Source: Plasmopara viticola
Taxonomy: Eukaryota; Oomycota; Peronosporomycetes; Peronosporales; Peronosporaceae
Assembly: GCA_001695595.3 (NCBI GenBank)
Contig: MBPM02000109.1
Span: 121,882-185,881, forward strand
DNA length: 64,000 bases
Direction of reading: 5' to 3'
The notes beneath the pieces are model-generated. The model was not told the origin of the DNA, did no database searches, and saw nothing but the letters and a program-made list of their open reading frames with translations. The position numbers and the translations under genes are program-made. Below, piece by piece: positions 34,561-42,609 of this stretch (its first letter is position 1; each line of letters starts with the position of its first letter).

Positions 34561-34810
34561 GAGCACCACAGAAATATATAAAGTAGAATAACATTGTCAA
34601 ATGTCTTGCGCGGTAAAAAACATATCTATAAATTGTTGTATATGACAGAACGATCGTACTTGGAGCGTGCGCTGGTTGTAGCCCTTTGCGCTGCATTAAA
34701 GAGCTCCTTGATAGCTTGGTGTTGCTCAAGTGAGGACGCTATATTAATAACATCATAGTTACCAGATTAGAAAAAAATAATTACGGCAGCTTGCCGCAGC
34801 AAGATTTAGC

Positions 34811-35290
34811 TTAATAACTTAACGGGGTAATAGATCGAGTGCTATGTCTAGCCACAGCACGCGCCATGTCCGAGTCGCGATTTAAAATACTAGCAAAATC
34901 ATGGTATCGTTCAATGCACTCACAAATCTCGCCATTTCCGCCATCATCTCGGATAAGCGGCAAATCATTTCTCAGCTTCAGACGCTTTACAAGATCTTGT
35001 AAACATGAAAGCTTCACCTCGGTACCAGAAGGCAACAATTGTGCCAGTAGCGTCCGATGCTTTGCCTGGCTCCTTGATGATCGCTTTAACAACCGTCCCC
35101 TTAGAATTTAGGAAAATTTCCATCTTCTTGAAGCGTTGTAGGGCTCCATGTGCATCGCATTTTAAGGGTGCGCCAGCCTCAACAAGTGTCACACCTGCCC
35201 CTTCCAGTCATAAATCGGACGCCGCCTTCGCCAGGAAGAGCTGCAGGTCCTTCGCATTACATGTAATTGCGTTTGAGTTTATTATTGTGA
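34811..35290 (-). pseudogene. Crinkler (CRN) effector remnant with LFLAK motif
   Basis: The minus strand reads I-N-S-N-A-I-T-C-N-A-K-D-L-Q-L-F-L-A-K at about 35280-35224, the hallmark N-terminal motif of oomycete Crinkler effectors. A stop follows after A-A-S-D-L. The frame then resumes G-V-T-L-V-E-A-G-A-P-L-K and H-G-A-L-Q-R-F-K-K-M (35192-35100), consistent with the linker after LFLAK. An upstream TAG and a frameshift make it non-functional. A 93-codon frame (35092-34811) with [12 protein letters not shown] may be more of the same protein. Crinklers enter host cells and act in the nucleus; this copy is dead. Confidence 0.75.
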
Positions 35291-35677
35291 CCGCACTCTA
35301 CAAATTTCCCACCGACTCGCGTCGACGTTAAAGATAAAGCCCTCCACTACATAAACAATCATACAGAAGAGCTACACCATCTTCTCTATTCCCTCAATTT
35401 TAACGTATTTAGATATCACATTGACGGTCCTCTTTATTGCATAATTGCATAACCTTTCAAGAGATTCAAGACCTTTAATAAAGATACCCACCTATGTTAA
35501 GACAGTTTCTATGATCGCCTGAAGAATCTCTTGAGTGTTTCAAGAACGAGTTTACCACCAAAAGTCTACGTGGAGCTATCAAGTATTTGCTTTTTATATA
35601 TTATTGTAAGAACGACGCTACAATATACATTTAACTTGGACCTCGATCACTCCAAAGGCCTTGCGATTCAAAGTCTT
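35291..35677. other. No supported gene
   Basis: AT-rich spacer between the Crinkler remnant and the Copia-2 target site. Nothing recognised. Confidence 0.4.
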
Positions 35678-35682
35678 CTTTC
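35678..35682. repeat. Target site duplication of Copia-2 (left)
   Basis: CTTTC, repeated exactly at 40185-40189 on the other side of the element. Confidence 0.85.
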
Positions 35683-35862
35683 TATAACAATGTGATTGTC
35701 GCAGTGCAAAATGGAAAGTAAATTCATAGGAATAAAGCAAACTATAGGCTCTTACTCACTTGTAGCCACGTGTTCTTCTGTCTCGATATTCTAGAATGTG
35801 ACTATTTCTCTTATATGTCAAGTTGGCACATACTGTGGGACACCCAATTAGAGGCCGTTACA
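35683..35862 (-). repeat. 3' LTR of Copia-2
   Basis: 180 bp. On the minus strand it starts TGTAACGGCCTCTAATTGGG and ends ...CACATTGTTATA (TG..TA ends). By eye it is identical to 40005-40184. The pol stop codon lies 13 to 15 bases inside it. Confidence 0.95.
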
Positions 35863-38244
35863 CTCCCCCTCAACTTGACAGTCCACAAGTCCGCATGCGT
35901 CACGAAGCTCCACAAAGCGCGGCGTCGGAATGGCCTTCGTTAACATATCCGCTAGCTGAGACTCCGATGGTACGTACTCCACCTTGATGGTGCCCTTCTC
36001 GACGTAGTCACGGACGAAGTGAGCTCGGAGGTCGATGTGCTTGGCGCGTGGGGTGTATCCGTGGTTAGTTGCCATACTAATCGCCGACTGGTTGTCCATG
36101 TAGATCGTCGACGCACTCGACACGTTTACACCCATCTCTGTGAGGAGGAAACGCAGCCACAGTACTTCTTGAGCGGTAAGTGCGAGAGCCATGTACTCGG
36201 CTTCAGCAGTTGATAATGCGACGGTCGCTTGACGCTTGCTCTTGTAGATGACCGGACCGTCAGCCATCTTCACCATCACACCAGACGTCGAGCGTCGCGT
36301 CTCCTTATCACCACCCCAGTTCGCGTCGCAGTATGTCACGATATTCTTGCCCTTTGCCGTGTAGTGGATGCCGATCGAAAGAGTGGCCTTGAGGTAGCGA
36401 AGTACACGTAGCGCAGCATTCCAATGCATCTCACGCGGCGTATCGAGGTACTGGGAGAGTATCGACAGCACGTAGCCAATGTCGGGACGTGTGGCATTGG
36501 CAACGTACAGCATTGATCCGATTAGTTCGCGGTACTTATTTTTGTCTGTGCATACACCGTGCTTGTCGGATGGGCTGAGATCTTGACCAATTACCATTGG
36601 GTTGCGGACACCATGAGCAGATACTTGACCAAAACGCTCGAGCAACTTGGTTATAAACTGAGATTGCTTCACCACCATTTCACCACGTTTCCGATCGTGA
36701 AGTACTTCCATCCCGAGAACGAAACGAGCATCACCGAGTGATTTGACCGTGAAGTGCGACGCGAGACCAGTACACACGGATCGCGCTTGTTCCTCTGTTT
36801 TGCAGCCAACAAGTAGATCGTCTACGTAGAGCACCACAAAAACCGCGGCCGCTGGGTCACTGTCATCTCGTCGAACGAAGAGACAAGGATCAGCTCGACA
36901 CTGTTTGAAACCGAGACGCTTGAACACGTCGCGGATGGTACGGTGCCACACAGCTGCAGCTTGCTTGAGTCCATAGAGGCTGCGGCGGAGTCTGCAAACC
37001 AATTCCGGCGCTACATTCACTCCTTCAGGGGGATTCATAAACACTGTTTCGTCAAGCTTTCCATTTAGAAATGCGGTCTCAATGTCAAACTGGCGAATCA
37101 TGAGGCGTCGAGAGCAGCACAATGCGAGAAAGACCCGGATCGTGTTCATGCTTGCCACTGGTGAGTATGTGTGGGTATAGTCTATGCCGCGAGTCTGGAG
37201 GAAACCTCGAGCGACTAGACGTGCCTTGTATCGCTTAACCGCTCCATTCTCGTCGTACTTCTTCGCGAATACCCATTTGCATCCGATCACCTTGTTTCCT
37301 TGAGGTCGTCGCACCATGTCCCACGTGTGGCTCCGCACATGCGACCGAATCTCAGCACGTATAGCTTCCTTCCATTGTGGAGCGTCAGGGGCCGCCATTG
37401 CTTCAGCGTATGATGTAGGCAGCTCAGACACCGCCAACGCAATTTCGTACTCATCCAGGCGTGGTCGCTTGCTTTCTGGTTCTGGCTCATCGTCATTTTC
37501 AGCGCCACCAAGATGCAAAGGCATACATTCATCAGTCAGTAGACGCGGTTGTTCGTACGTGATCGACCGAGGTCGAATGGAACTACCACTGAACACTATG
37601 CGATTCTCTGATGCATCGACGCCAACACCAACACCAACACCATGAGGGATAATTACTGACGGTGTGCTCGGACCACTTGCGGTAGCACGGACGAGATCAC
37701 GGCTCGGGTTGAGTTGCTGGACCATGATGGCGGGGTCATTAATCGATCGACTTGGATGTTGTGGATGCGGAGCGATATCGCAATCAGGACGCTGGGCGAG
37801 CTGCGTCTGTGGATATTCGGTAGCAGAAGCAGGAATAATGCGCTGGACAACTTGCACCTGGCTGTTACTCCCCCTGTCAAGAACATCAGTAGGAACGGGT
37901 GAGGCTTGAGCATCGGTAGGGGACACTTCTTCCATTTCAACGTCGGCGGCATCGTCGACACCCGCAGTTCCACCATTGGTATTCTCATTCACTGGTCGCG
38001 GTGGCGGGATATATATCACGCCATCGTGATCATCGATGCTAACCACCCATCGAGAGCAACTTGAGTCATCACTGACGGCATGGAACGTGTCTGGTGGTCG
38101 CTCATTCAGATGCACCGATCGCGAAATCACGATGCGCTCGTCGTCGTAGTCCCACACACGGTACGCTTTCGAATTATCAGCGTATCCAAGGAAGAGGCAA
38201 CGGTGAGCTCGAGGAACAAGTTTGCCTACTTTTGGTTTGCCAAC
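35848..38244 (-). CDS. pol: Copia-2 pol fragment: integrase tail, reverse transcriptase, RNase H
   Basis: Open for about 800 codons; the in-frame Met at 38292 lies within antisense RhoGAP sequence and is not a native start. The copia part begins V-H-V-G-K-P-K-V-G-K at about 38244, the segment just after the integrase core, then R-C-L-F-L-G-Y-A. An acidic Pro-rich linker follows. RT begins near 37400, with K-W-V-F-A-K-K, A-F-L-N-G and the catalytic Y-V-D-D-L-L near 36825. RNase H has Y-C-D-A-N-W-G-G near 36310, S-T-S-G and S-T-A-E-A-E-Y. It ends in the LTR. RT and RNase H look intact, but no Gag, protease or integrase core is present, and translation would need a start inside the antisense cargo. 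Confidence 0.9.
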   Translation of the reverse strand, partial: VGKPKVGKLVPRAHRCLFLGYADNSKAYRVWDYDDERIVISRSVHLNERPPDTFHAVSDDSSCSRWVVSIDDHDGVIYIPPPRPVNENTNGGTAGVDDAADVEMEEVSPTDAQASPVPTDVLDRGSNSQVQVVQRIIPASATEYPQTQLAQRPDCDIAPHPQHPSRSINDPAIMVQQLNPSRDLVRATASGPSTPSVIIPHGVGVGVGVDASENRIVFSGSSIRPRSITYEQPRLLTDECMPLHLGGAENDDEPEPESKRPRLDEYEIALAVSELPTSYAEAMAAPDAPQWKEAIRAEIRSHVRSHTWDMVRRPQGNKVIGCKWVFAKKYDENGAVKRYKARLVARGFLQTRGIDYTHTYSPVASMNTIRVFLALCCSRRLMIRQFDIETAFLNGKLDETVFMNPPEGVNVAPELVCRLRRSLYGLKQAAAVWHRTIRDVFKRLGFKQCRADPCLFVRRDDSDPAAAVFVVLYVDDLLVGCKTEEQARSVCTGLASHFTVKSLGDARFVLGMEVLHDRKRGEMVVKQSQFITKLLERFGQVSAHGVRNPMVIGQDLSPSDKHGVCTDKNKYRELIGSMLYVANATRPDIGYVLSILSQYLDTPREMHWNAALRVLRYLKATLSIGIHYTAKGKNIVTYCDANWGGDKETRRSTSGVMVKMADGPVIYKSKRQATVALSTAEAEYMALALTAQEVLWLRFLLTEMGVNVSSASTIYMDNQSAISMATNHGYTPRAKHIDLRAHFVRDYVEKGTIKVEYVPSESQLADMLTKAIPTPRFVELRDACGLVDCQVEGECNGL
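35863..35871 (-). promoter_or_regulatory. Polypurine tract of Copia-2
   Basis: GAGGGGGAG on the minus strand directly before the 3' LTR, the expected plus-strand primer site for reverse transcription. Confidence 0.75.
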
Positions 38245-40002
38245 ATGGACAGCCCGTCTCGGACACGGAATCCTCCCGTGTCTGATGGACAACCAAGAGA
38301 CTCGGTCCTTTCACCGGGGTTAAGCCACCCAAAGACGTCGATCTCGCCACCCGTTTCTCCTGTCGCTCCGTCATCCCGTTCGTCGATGGACGTCGACGAT
38401 CCGCTTGCAAGCATTGACACGATGGCGAGTTTTCGCGTAAACCGCCTCTTGTCGTCCTTCTCTCCGTCCCCTTCAGCTTCGACGCTCATGGCTGCCTTGC
38501 ACGCCCCCAATGGTCACGTTGCCGCAGATGTACCCCCTCGCAGTCCCCAGCAACGGCAAAGCTTCAATTGGCGGTCCGTTGAGGCGGCACTACCGGCCAA
38601 CAGTGTCTCCTATCGCTCGAAATCTCCGCGGGAAGGGGGCAAGATCTCGGTCGGGGACCCGTTTCGAGCTTCGCACGACGTTTGTGTAAAGTACAACTCT
38701 GTGCAAGCTCAATACGAGGGCGCACCCTTGTCGAGTGAGTGGACGGCCCTCCATCAGCAATTTGGGATCGCGCTAGTCCACATGCGCTGTCGAAGCACGG
38801 CGTCCCACCCGGTCGATCACGTCCCGGCACTGGTTCGAATGTTGCGTCGCGAACTCCTTCGTCTCAATGGACTTTGCGCCACGTTTGTTTACCGCGTCTC
38901 GCCGGTGCAGGAGGACGTGCAGCGGGCAAAAGCAGCCATTGATGGCGGCTCCTTTGTCCCCTCGCACGTCGCGGACCCGCACGTTTACGCCAGTCTTTTG
39001 AAACTGTGGCTACGGGAGCTCCCCGTGCGTCTATTCGATCCTTTGACCATAAACGACTTGACTGCCGTCACTCGGTTAACAGGGTCGGGAAGCCGGGACG
39101 ATGACGAAGATTTGCAGCTCGTCACCCGTGCAAATGTCCACCTTGTCGAAGCTCAACTCCACCGTACGCTGCAGAAACTGGGGACGCGAGAGGCTGCGGT
39201 CTTGCAGTGGCTTTTGGACCACTTGCTCGAAGTGAATGCCCATCGCAGTGTGAATCAAATGACGACGCCGGCGCTCGCGACGGTCGTGGCTCCCAATCTC
39301 TATTCATGCTCGAGCACGGAGCAACTGACGGTTGAACAGGCAGGAACAATGATGACACAGGTGGTGCTCTTTGTCCGTGTCTTGCTCGCGTGGCGTCGCG
39401 GGAGTCCACTGACGATGCTGGACGAGCACGAGGCCAAGGACCTTGCCCCGCCGTTGGCAGCCACAACGTCAGTGGACAGCCACGCGATGCAACAGCGAGT
39501 ACGGGCGTCCATCACGAACCACGCGAGCAATGGCGACGCGGAAGTAGAGGATGAACACGCCTTGGTGTCGTTGGAATCTGCGCTTTGCCACCACGTTGAT
39601 CGACTTTGGTGCCAAGTCGAGCAGAGCGACGTCACTCGTGGCGAGTTGAAACATCGAGAGCAAGAGTTGCGGCGCCTCTTTTGCGCGTTTCAAGCGTCGA
39701 CACTGGCGCTCATTGCTCGGGATTCTAAACGAAAAGACGAACGGAAGTGGGCAAGGGCGCTGCTTGATCTACAACAGACTGGTCAAGAGGTAAAGAGGAC
39801 GCGTTTAGAGTCTTTCAAGAGGATGAGCGAGTGGGTGGACGCTGCCTTGTCGTTTGAAGCGTTTTGTCGACTTGTCGATCGAGAGCACTCGGTGTTTGAG
39901 AAAGTGAAGCGACTGCAGACTCGATTTGGGTACTCTACGAGTTGCGGAAACCAGGAGTTTGCTGGAAGTGCTGCGTCTAGTCGAAGTGTTTTGGGCTCAT
40001 AA
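38245..40002 (+). CDS. CRIB-RhoGAP (Rho/Rac GTPase-activating protein), captured inside Copia-2
   Basis: 585 residues, uninterrupted, on the strand opposite to the element. Residues 1-130 are Ser/Pro-rich and disordered. A CRIB-like motif follows at 134-150 (I-S-V-G-D-P-F-R-A-S-H-D-V-C-V); the second His of the consensus is Cys. The RhoGAP domain is about 185-385, with Y-R-V-S-P at 216-220 (R217 as candidate arginine finger), L-L-K-L-W-L-R-E-L-P at 251-260, and N-Q-M-T-T-P-A-L-A-T-V-V-A-P-N-L at 337-352. A helical, charged tail follows. Such proteins switch off Rac/Rho GTPases and so shape actin and polarity. The longer frame from 38080 is rejected because its first 55 codons are antisense pol. 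The last codons (G-S-stop) are made by the primer binding site, so the native C-terminus may be cut. It is clearly more GC-rich than the surroundings. No promoter is seen. Confidence 0.9.
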   Translation: MDSPSRTRNPPVSDGQPRDSVLSPGLSHPKTSISPPVSPVAPSSRSSMDVDDPLASIDTMASFRVNRLLSSFSPSPSASTLMAALHAPNGHVAADVPPRSPQQRQSFNWRSVEAALPANSVSYRSKSPREGGKISVGDPFRASHDVCVKYNSVQAQYEGAPLSSEWTALHQQFGIALVHMRCRSTASHPVDHVPALVRMLRRELLRLNGLCATFVYRVSPVQEDVQRAKAAIDGGSFVPSHVADPHVYASLLKLWLRELPVRLFDPLTINDLTAVTRLTGSGSRDDDEDLQLVTRANVHLVEAQLHRTLQKLGTREAAVLQWLLDHLLEVNAHRSVNQMTTPALATVVAPNLYSCSSTEQLTVEQAGTMMTQVVLFVRVLLAWRRGSPLTMLDEHEAKDLAPPLAATTSVDSHAMQQRVRASITNHASNGDAEVEDEHALVSLESALCHHVDRLWCQVEQSDVTRGELKHREQELRRLFCAFQASTLALIARDSKRKDERKWARALLDLQQTGQEVKRTRLESFKRMSEWVDAALSFEAFCRLVDREHSVFEKVKRLQTRFGYSTSCGNQEFAGSAASSRSVLGS

Positions 40003-40004
40003 CC
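39993..40004 (-). other. Copia-2 primer binding site (half-tRNA type)
   Basis: GGTTATGAGCCC on the minus strand directly after the 5' LTR. It is complementary to the anticodon part of an initiator tRNA-Met (GGGCTCATAACC, with anticodon CAT), as in Drosophila copia, rather than to the tRNA 3' end. On the plus strand it supplies the stop codon of the RhoGAP frame. Confidence 0.75.
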
Positions 40005-40184
40005 TATAACAATGTGATTGTCGCAGTGCAAAATGGAAAGTAAATTCATAGGAATAAAGCAAACTATAGGCTCTTACTCACTTGTAGCCACGTGTTCTTC
40101 TGTCTCGATATTCTAGAATGTGACTATTTCTCTTATATGTCAAGTTGGCACATACTGTGGGACACCCAATTAGAGGCCGTTACA
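40005..40184 (-). repeat. 5' LTR of Copia-2
   Basis: 180 bp, identical to 35683-35862. Transcription from here would run leftward, first through the antisense RhoGAP cargo and then pol. Confidence 0.95.
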
Positions 40185-41054
40185 CTTTCCATCTGGATAC
40201 AATTTGCCTAAAAAAGATTCTTGTCTCAGGCAAGTTTTCTTTGTCAATAGCGATAACATATTTGTCGACTTTATACTAGAGGCGATGCTGTGCGCTTTGC
40301 AACTAACACTTCTGTGATGTTAATGTTGAGCTTGAGGCCTCCGTTGATTGATAACCGACCCAATTGCTAATAAAGTCGTTTTTTCGTCGGTGGATTTTAT
40401 TCCGAGCTACATTGTCGCACGAAATCGACAGCTGAATCAAAACTTGCCATGGAGGAGGAGATTCGTCCATGAAAAACTAGAGTATATCCATAAGTGACCA
40501 ACGTGGAAAAATATATTTAGGTACGGTGCCAGGCTAACCAGCTAATTACCCACAATAATGGATTTTCCTTGCATTCTATACTCACCGCGATAGATATTGG
40601 CCATCCGCGCTGCGCTTGTGGGCACCGCTTCAGAACCCCCACGGTCCGCTTTGCTCGCGTCTCCACCATTGGATATTTTTAAAGTAATGAGCGGCTCATT
40701 GTTGAGCTCGGCGCTGGATTCGCCTCAATAGTATTGCGCGGCCTTGCTTTGCGAGATTCACATCAATTTACGGTGTTCACTTCCGTAGTTTGGTGCACAC
40801 AATCATCCAGCTTCTGTCTAGTAGACAGAAGCTGGCTGCAAATGCACCTTCCTTAAATATGTGGAGTCTCATACACAGATATATGCGAGAATACCTAGAG
40901 CCAGGCGACATCAATAAAAGTCGATGTGAAAGGACATATGTTCAGTTGCACGTGGCGCGCGCGAGAATAAGAGAAAATTTTATTTGCACCGCACTTTTTG
41001 AACATGTGTTGGTGGACCACACCATATAAAAGCTTTTGTACATTCTCAGCTTTT
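40185..41054. other. Effector upstream intergenic DNA (inverted) with a hairpin
   Basis: 40185-40189 is the right Copia-2 target duplication. 40240-40460 is the repeated block with GTCGACTTTATACTAGAGGCGATGC and GGAGGAGGAG (compare 29130). 40600-40760 is the GCTGCGCTTGTGGGCACC / GAGCGGCTCATTGTTGAGC block. A perfect 14-bp inverted repeat (CCAGCTTCTGTCTA, one-base loop) lies at 40807-40835. A 79-codon frame over it is not recognised. Confidence 0.5.
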
Positions 41055-41358
41055 ATTGTATTGTATTACGTTATCGCGTTGCCAAGTTATGCACGTGCTA
41101 GGCTCTATGGCTAGTCCACGGCATAGAGTGGTGTCCGCATACGTCGGGTCTCGTTCGGCGGGCAGTGCAGCCAGCACCGAGGTCGTGAAGGTCTGCCATT
41201 GTTTTGTTTAGCTCTGACTTGGTTAGAGCGCAGGTGGCGCCCTGGTGCTGGAGGCCGTCGCGTCGAGGGTGAGACTCGTTAGAGACCTGCAGATGCCCGA
41301 GAGCACCTGCCCGAAGCGCGCGAGCATTTAGCCCCCGCGCTTGGAAGGAGGTTTTCCG
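41055..41358 (-). mobile_element. SINE-like LINE derivative, copy F
   Basis: The same unit, inverted, with a (TTGTA)n tail. Its 5' end lacks about 17 bases (GGGCGTCACCCCAACC) present in the other copies, so only GGAAAAC remains of the leader start. No clear target duplication. Confidence 0.85.
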
Positions 41359-41623
41359 AAGCTAGTGACCAAATGTGTGAAAAAAATCGCTAAAAGGTAG
41401 GTCACTAAATGCACCCTTTTAACCGAGGAATTAATCAAGCAAGAATTCCCGTGATAGCAAAGAAAGAAAAAAAATCTTGTTACAGGCTTGGTGTAGTAAG
41501 CCGTATGAGAGGAATGAACTAAACATGGTAACTATGCCTTATGAAGTTACAAATTAGTAGAAGGGTGTGAGTTGCTAGTCATTTGCAGACTAAATAAAAG
41601 CAGGCACAATGTAATGTAATGTA

Positions 41624-42330
41624 TTACGTTATCGCGCTGCCAAGGTATGCACGTGCTAGGCTCAGTCTGGCTAGTCCACGGCATAGAGTGGTGTCCGCAT
41701 ACGTCGAGTCTCGTTCGGCGGGCAGTGCATCCAGCACCGAGGTCGTATGGGTCTTCCATTTCTTTCGGTCTTGTGCAAGGGTACGTACCACTTCGAGGTC
41801 TTGTGCTGTCCGGAGTCGAAAGCCGGAGCCACGGGAAACAAGATTGTGGTCGAGTGTCGAGGGGAGCGTGGTGCGGGGACGTCCGCGCCATTTTGCTGCG
41901 GTGGAGAAGAAGTAGGCACGCATCTGGAGGTTAGCTGGAATGTCGGGATAGCGGCGAAGTACATGGCCAAACAGGCGCCAGCGAGCTTGTGTCAGTCGTA
42001 GTCTCAGCGGCCGCTCATCACAGAGGTCGTAGAGTCTTGCATTCGAAATATGTCGGGGGTAGCGATAGCCAAGAGCGTAGCGAAGCTGGCGGCGATGGAA
42101 ACTCTCGAGGCCGTGGAGCTCTGACTTGGTAAGAGCCCAGTTGTACAGCAAAATCGGTAGAACGTAGGTGTTGTACAATCGAATGCGTGTCTTGGGTGAG
42201 ATGAACGTGGGGCGGAGCCAGACGGACCAGAGGCGGTGGAGCGCGAGGGTGGCCAGGGACTTGCGTCGGGATAGATCTTTAATATCGCCGAGGAGTGTTC
42301 CGAGCTTCTTAGTGTGGTGCCAGGTTTCTT
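41624..42330 (-). pseudogene. LINE reverse transcriptase C-terminal region (copy G)
   Basis: Minus-strand frame with K-L-G-T-L-L-G-D-I, then T-R-I-R-L-Y-N-T-Y-V-L-P-I-L-L-Y-N-W-A-L-T, F-H-R-R-Q-L-R-Y-A-L-G-Y, and W-R-L-F-G-H-V-L-R-R-Y-P-D. This is the maturase-like tail found after the RT domain of many LINEs. The 184-codon frame from 42178 is open to 41624. The RT palm with its F-x-D-D box is absent. Confidence 0.85.
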
Positions 42331-42423
42331 CTCGGGATCGGGCGTGTCATGTGGCGCCCGACGGGTTGCAGTGGCGGCGGATTTCGGTGACTTCGGTCTT
42401 GGCTTCGTTTTTTTTTTTTTTCA

Positions 42424-42609
42424 GGGTTAGAAGGAAGTCATCAATGCGGTGCTCACCTCTATCGTAGATCTTGGTTTCTCGGAGGCCAAGGATATCGACG
42501 CGGTAGCGCCGGAGATCTTCGGGGAGTGTTACGTGCTTCTTGCGCTTCGAACCTAGAGAATTCACATTAAAGGAGCCAATCCGGATGCGGTTGGCGCGAT
42601 TAAGGGCGT
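42424..42609 (-). pseudogene. LINE endonuclease N-terminal fragment (copy G)
   Basis: Reads R-I-R-I-G-S-F-N-V-N-S-L-G-S, then V-D-I-L-G-L-R-E-T-K-I, matching the start of APE-type endonucleases (the N and E are metal-site positions). It stops at an A-rich deletion junction before the rest of the domain. Confidence 0.8.

Larger units (their letters stand above)
35683..40184 (-). mobile_element. Copia-2: LTR retrotransposon carrying a captured CRIB-RhoGAP gene
   Basis: A 4,502-bp element on the minus strand. It has identical 180-bp LTRs (40005-40184 and 35683-35862), a 5-bp duplication CTTTC on both sides, a primer binding site (39993-40004) and a polypurine tract (35863-35871). Between them lie the 3' half of pol (RT and RNase H) and, in place of gag, protease and integrase core, an open CRIB-RhoGAP coding sequence in the opposite direction. 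The element is non-autonomous. LTR identity implies recent insertion, and the flanking duplications imply that the chimera itself integrated. Such gene transduction is known for LTR elements (for example maize Bs1), but this cargo and its antisense arrangement are new to me. Confidence 0.93.

Noticed and set aside
38080..38244. The first 55 codons of the 640-codon frame leading into RhoGAP
   Set aside because: They are the antisense of copia pol (the complement encodes R-C-L-F-L-G-Y-A), so they are not part of the RhoGAP gene.
38245..38292. N-terminal 16 codons of the minus-strand pol frame starting at 38292
   Set aside because: They are antisense to RhoGAP codons. The copia similarity starts only at V-H-V-G-K.
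40790..41029. 79-codon plus frame over the hairpin
   Set aside because: No family match, and the frame is not kept in other copies of the same flank.
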